DNA of 5,253 nt from Candidatus Kuenenia stuttgartensis. Lineage in GTDB: Bacteria > Planctomycetota > Planctomycetia > Isosphaerales > Isosphaeraceae. Location of the stretch: assembly GCA_945874095.1 (NCBI GenBank), contig CAMCFM010000350.1, positions 1-5,253 of the forward strand, written 5' to 3'. The translations under genes were made by a program, and so were the position numbers. Below, piece after piece: positions 4,909 to 5,253 of this stretch (its first letter is position 1; the number at the start of each line of letters is the position of its first letter). The notes beneath the pieces were generated by a model that had not been told where the DNA came from, searched no databases, and saw nothing but the letters and a program-made list of their open reading frames with translations.

Positions 4909-5253
4909 TCAGTTGGCCCGGATCGTCGCACTGGCTGATTTCGCAGAGCTTGGAAGTGGTGGCAACTGAGCAGTTCCATTGGAAGCTGTCGATTGTGATC
5001 TGACGACCTTTTCAGCCGACTTGCGAACGGCGTCGGAGCTGTCTTTCTCAGAGATCACCTGCAAACGGCGGATTAAGTCCCCGCTGACTTTTCGCCTGGC
5101 GATCGCTTCGACAGCCTTGAGCCTGACGGAGGCGTCAGAATCTTCGACCAGTCGGGCCAGCCAGACACCGGCGTCCACATCAACGGATGCATCCAGCTTG
5201 CCGATCACCGAGACACGGATGGTTGGATCCGTGCTTACGATCATCTTGCCTAG
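4909..5253 (-). CDS. C-terminal part of a HEAT-repeat protein (5' end outside window)
   Basis: The frame is open to the window edge on the minus strand (CTA GGC AAG precede the ATG at 5244), so that ATG is probably internal and about 114 C-terminal residues are seen. The visible part contains helical repeats of HEAT type: DPTIRVSVIGKLDAS, then GVWLARLVEDSDASVRLKAVEAIARR, then LQVISEKDSSDAVRKSAEKVV, each with the D-x-x-V-R turn typical of HEAT repeats. The last 25 or so residues are a low-complexity Ser/Ala/Pro/Thr tail. HEAT repeats are protein-binding scaffolds, so the partner and role cannot be read from this fragment. It is convergent with pyrE and followed by its own intrinsic terminator at 4841-4868. 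Confidence 0.8.
   Translation of the reverse strand, partial: LGKMIVSTDPTIRVSVIGKLDASVDVDAGVWLARLVEDSDASVRLKAVEAIARRKVSGDLIRRLQVISEKDSSDAVRKSAEKVVRSQSTASNGTAQLPPLPSSAKSASATIRAN

Overview
The window looks like a bacterial chromosome segment of moderate GC content. The most likely source is a member of the Planctomycetota. That is inferred from gene style (a RpoD-like sigma factor without region 1.1, a B12-binding-type helix-turn-helix regulator, a HEAT-repeat protein and a possible TPR-type tail) and is not proven. I see no insertion sequence, CRISPR array, rRNA or tRNA.

Layout, left to right. At 1-345 (+) is the 3' end of a gene of unknown function. After an 18-nt convergent gap comes a leftward block of four genes. 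In transcription order (right to left) these are: a regulator with a MerR/excisionase-type HTH and a CarH/LitR-like cobalamin-binding sensor (3849 or 3882 to 2878); a sigma-70 family factor (2872 to 1922); a XerD-like tyrosine recombinase (1811 to 795); and a small four-helix membrane protein (798 to 364). The first pair is tightly packed: the sigma gene's Shine-Dalgarno sequence contains the regulator's stop codon. The last pair overlaps by 4 nt (ATGA). A gap of about 110 nt separates sigma from xerD.

The non-coding interval of about 330-370 nt right of the regulator is divergent. It holds candidate promoters on both strands, a 7-bp inverted repeat, a repeated TGAACGA element next to the regulator start, and a small rightward frame with a perfect GGAGG ribosome site that runs into pyrE. 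pyrE (orotate phosphoribosyltransferase, de novo UMP synthesis) is at 4216-4788 (+). It ends in a hairpin that faces a canonical intrinsic terminator belonging to the leftward, HEAT-repeat-containing gene truncated by the right edge.

The most interesting part is the regulator-sigma pair. A cobalamin-sensor-like regulator next to a sigma factor recalls the LitR/LitS and CarH systems, but here the partner is a RpoD-like sigma rather than an ECF factor. The sensor keeps the W-x9-EH cap motif but lacks both histidines that coordinate cobalt in light-exposed Thermus CarH, at least by alignment. It may therefore be a variant cobalamin sensor, or one that has moved to another ligand. How the recombinase and the membrane protein relate to this is unknown.
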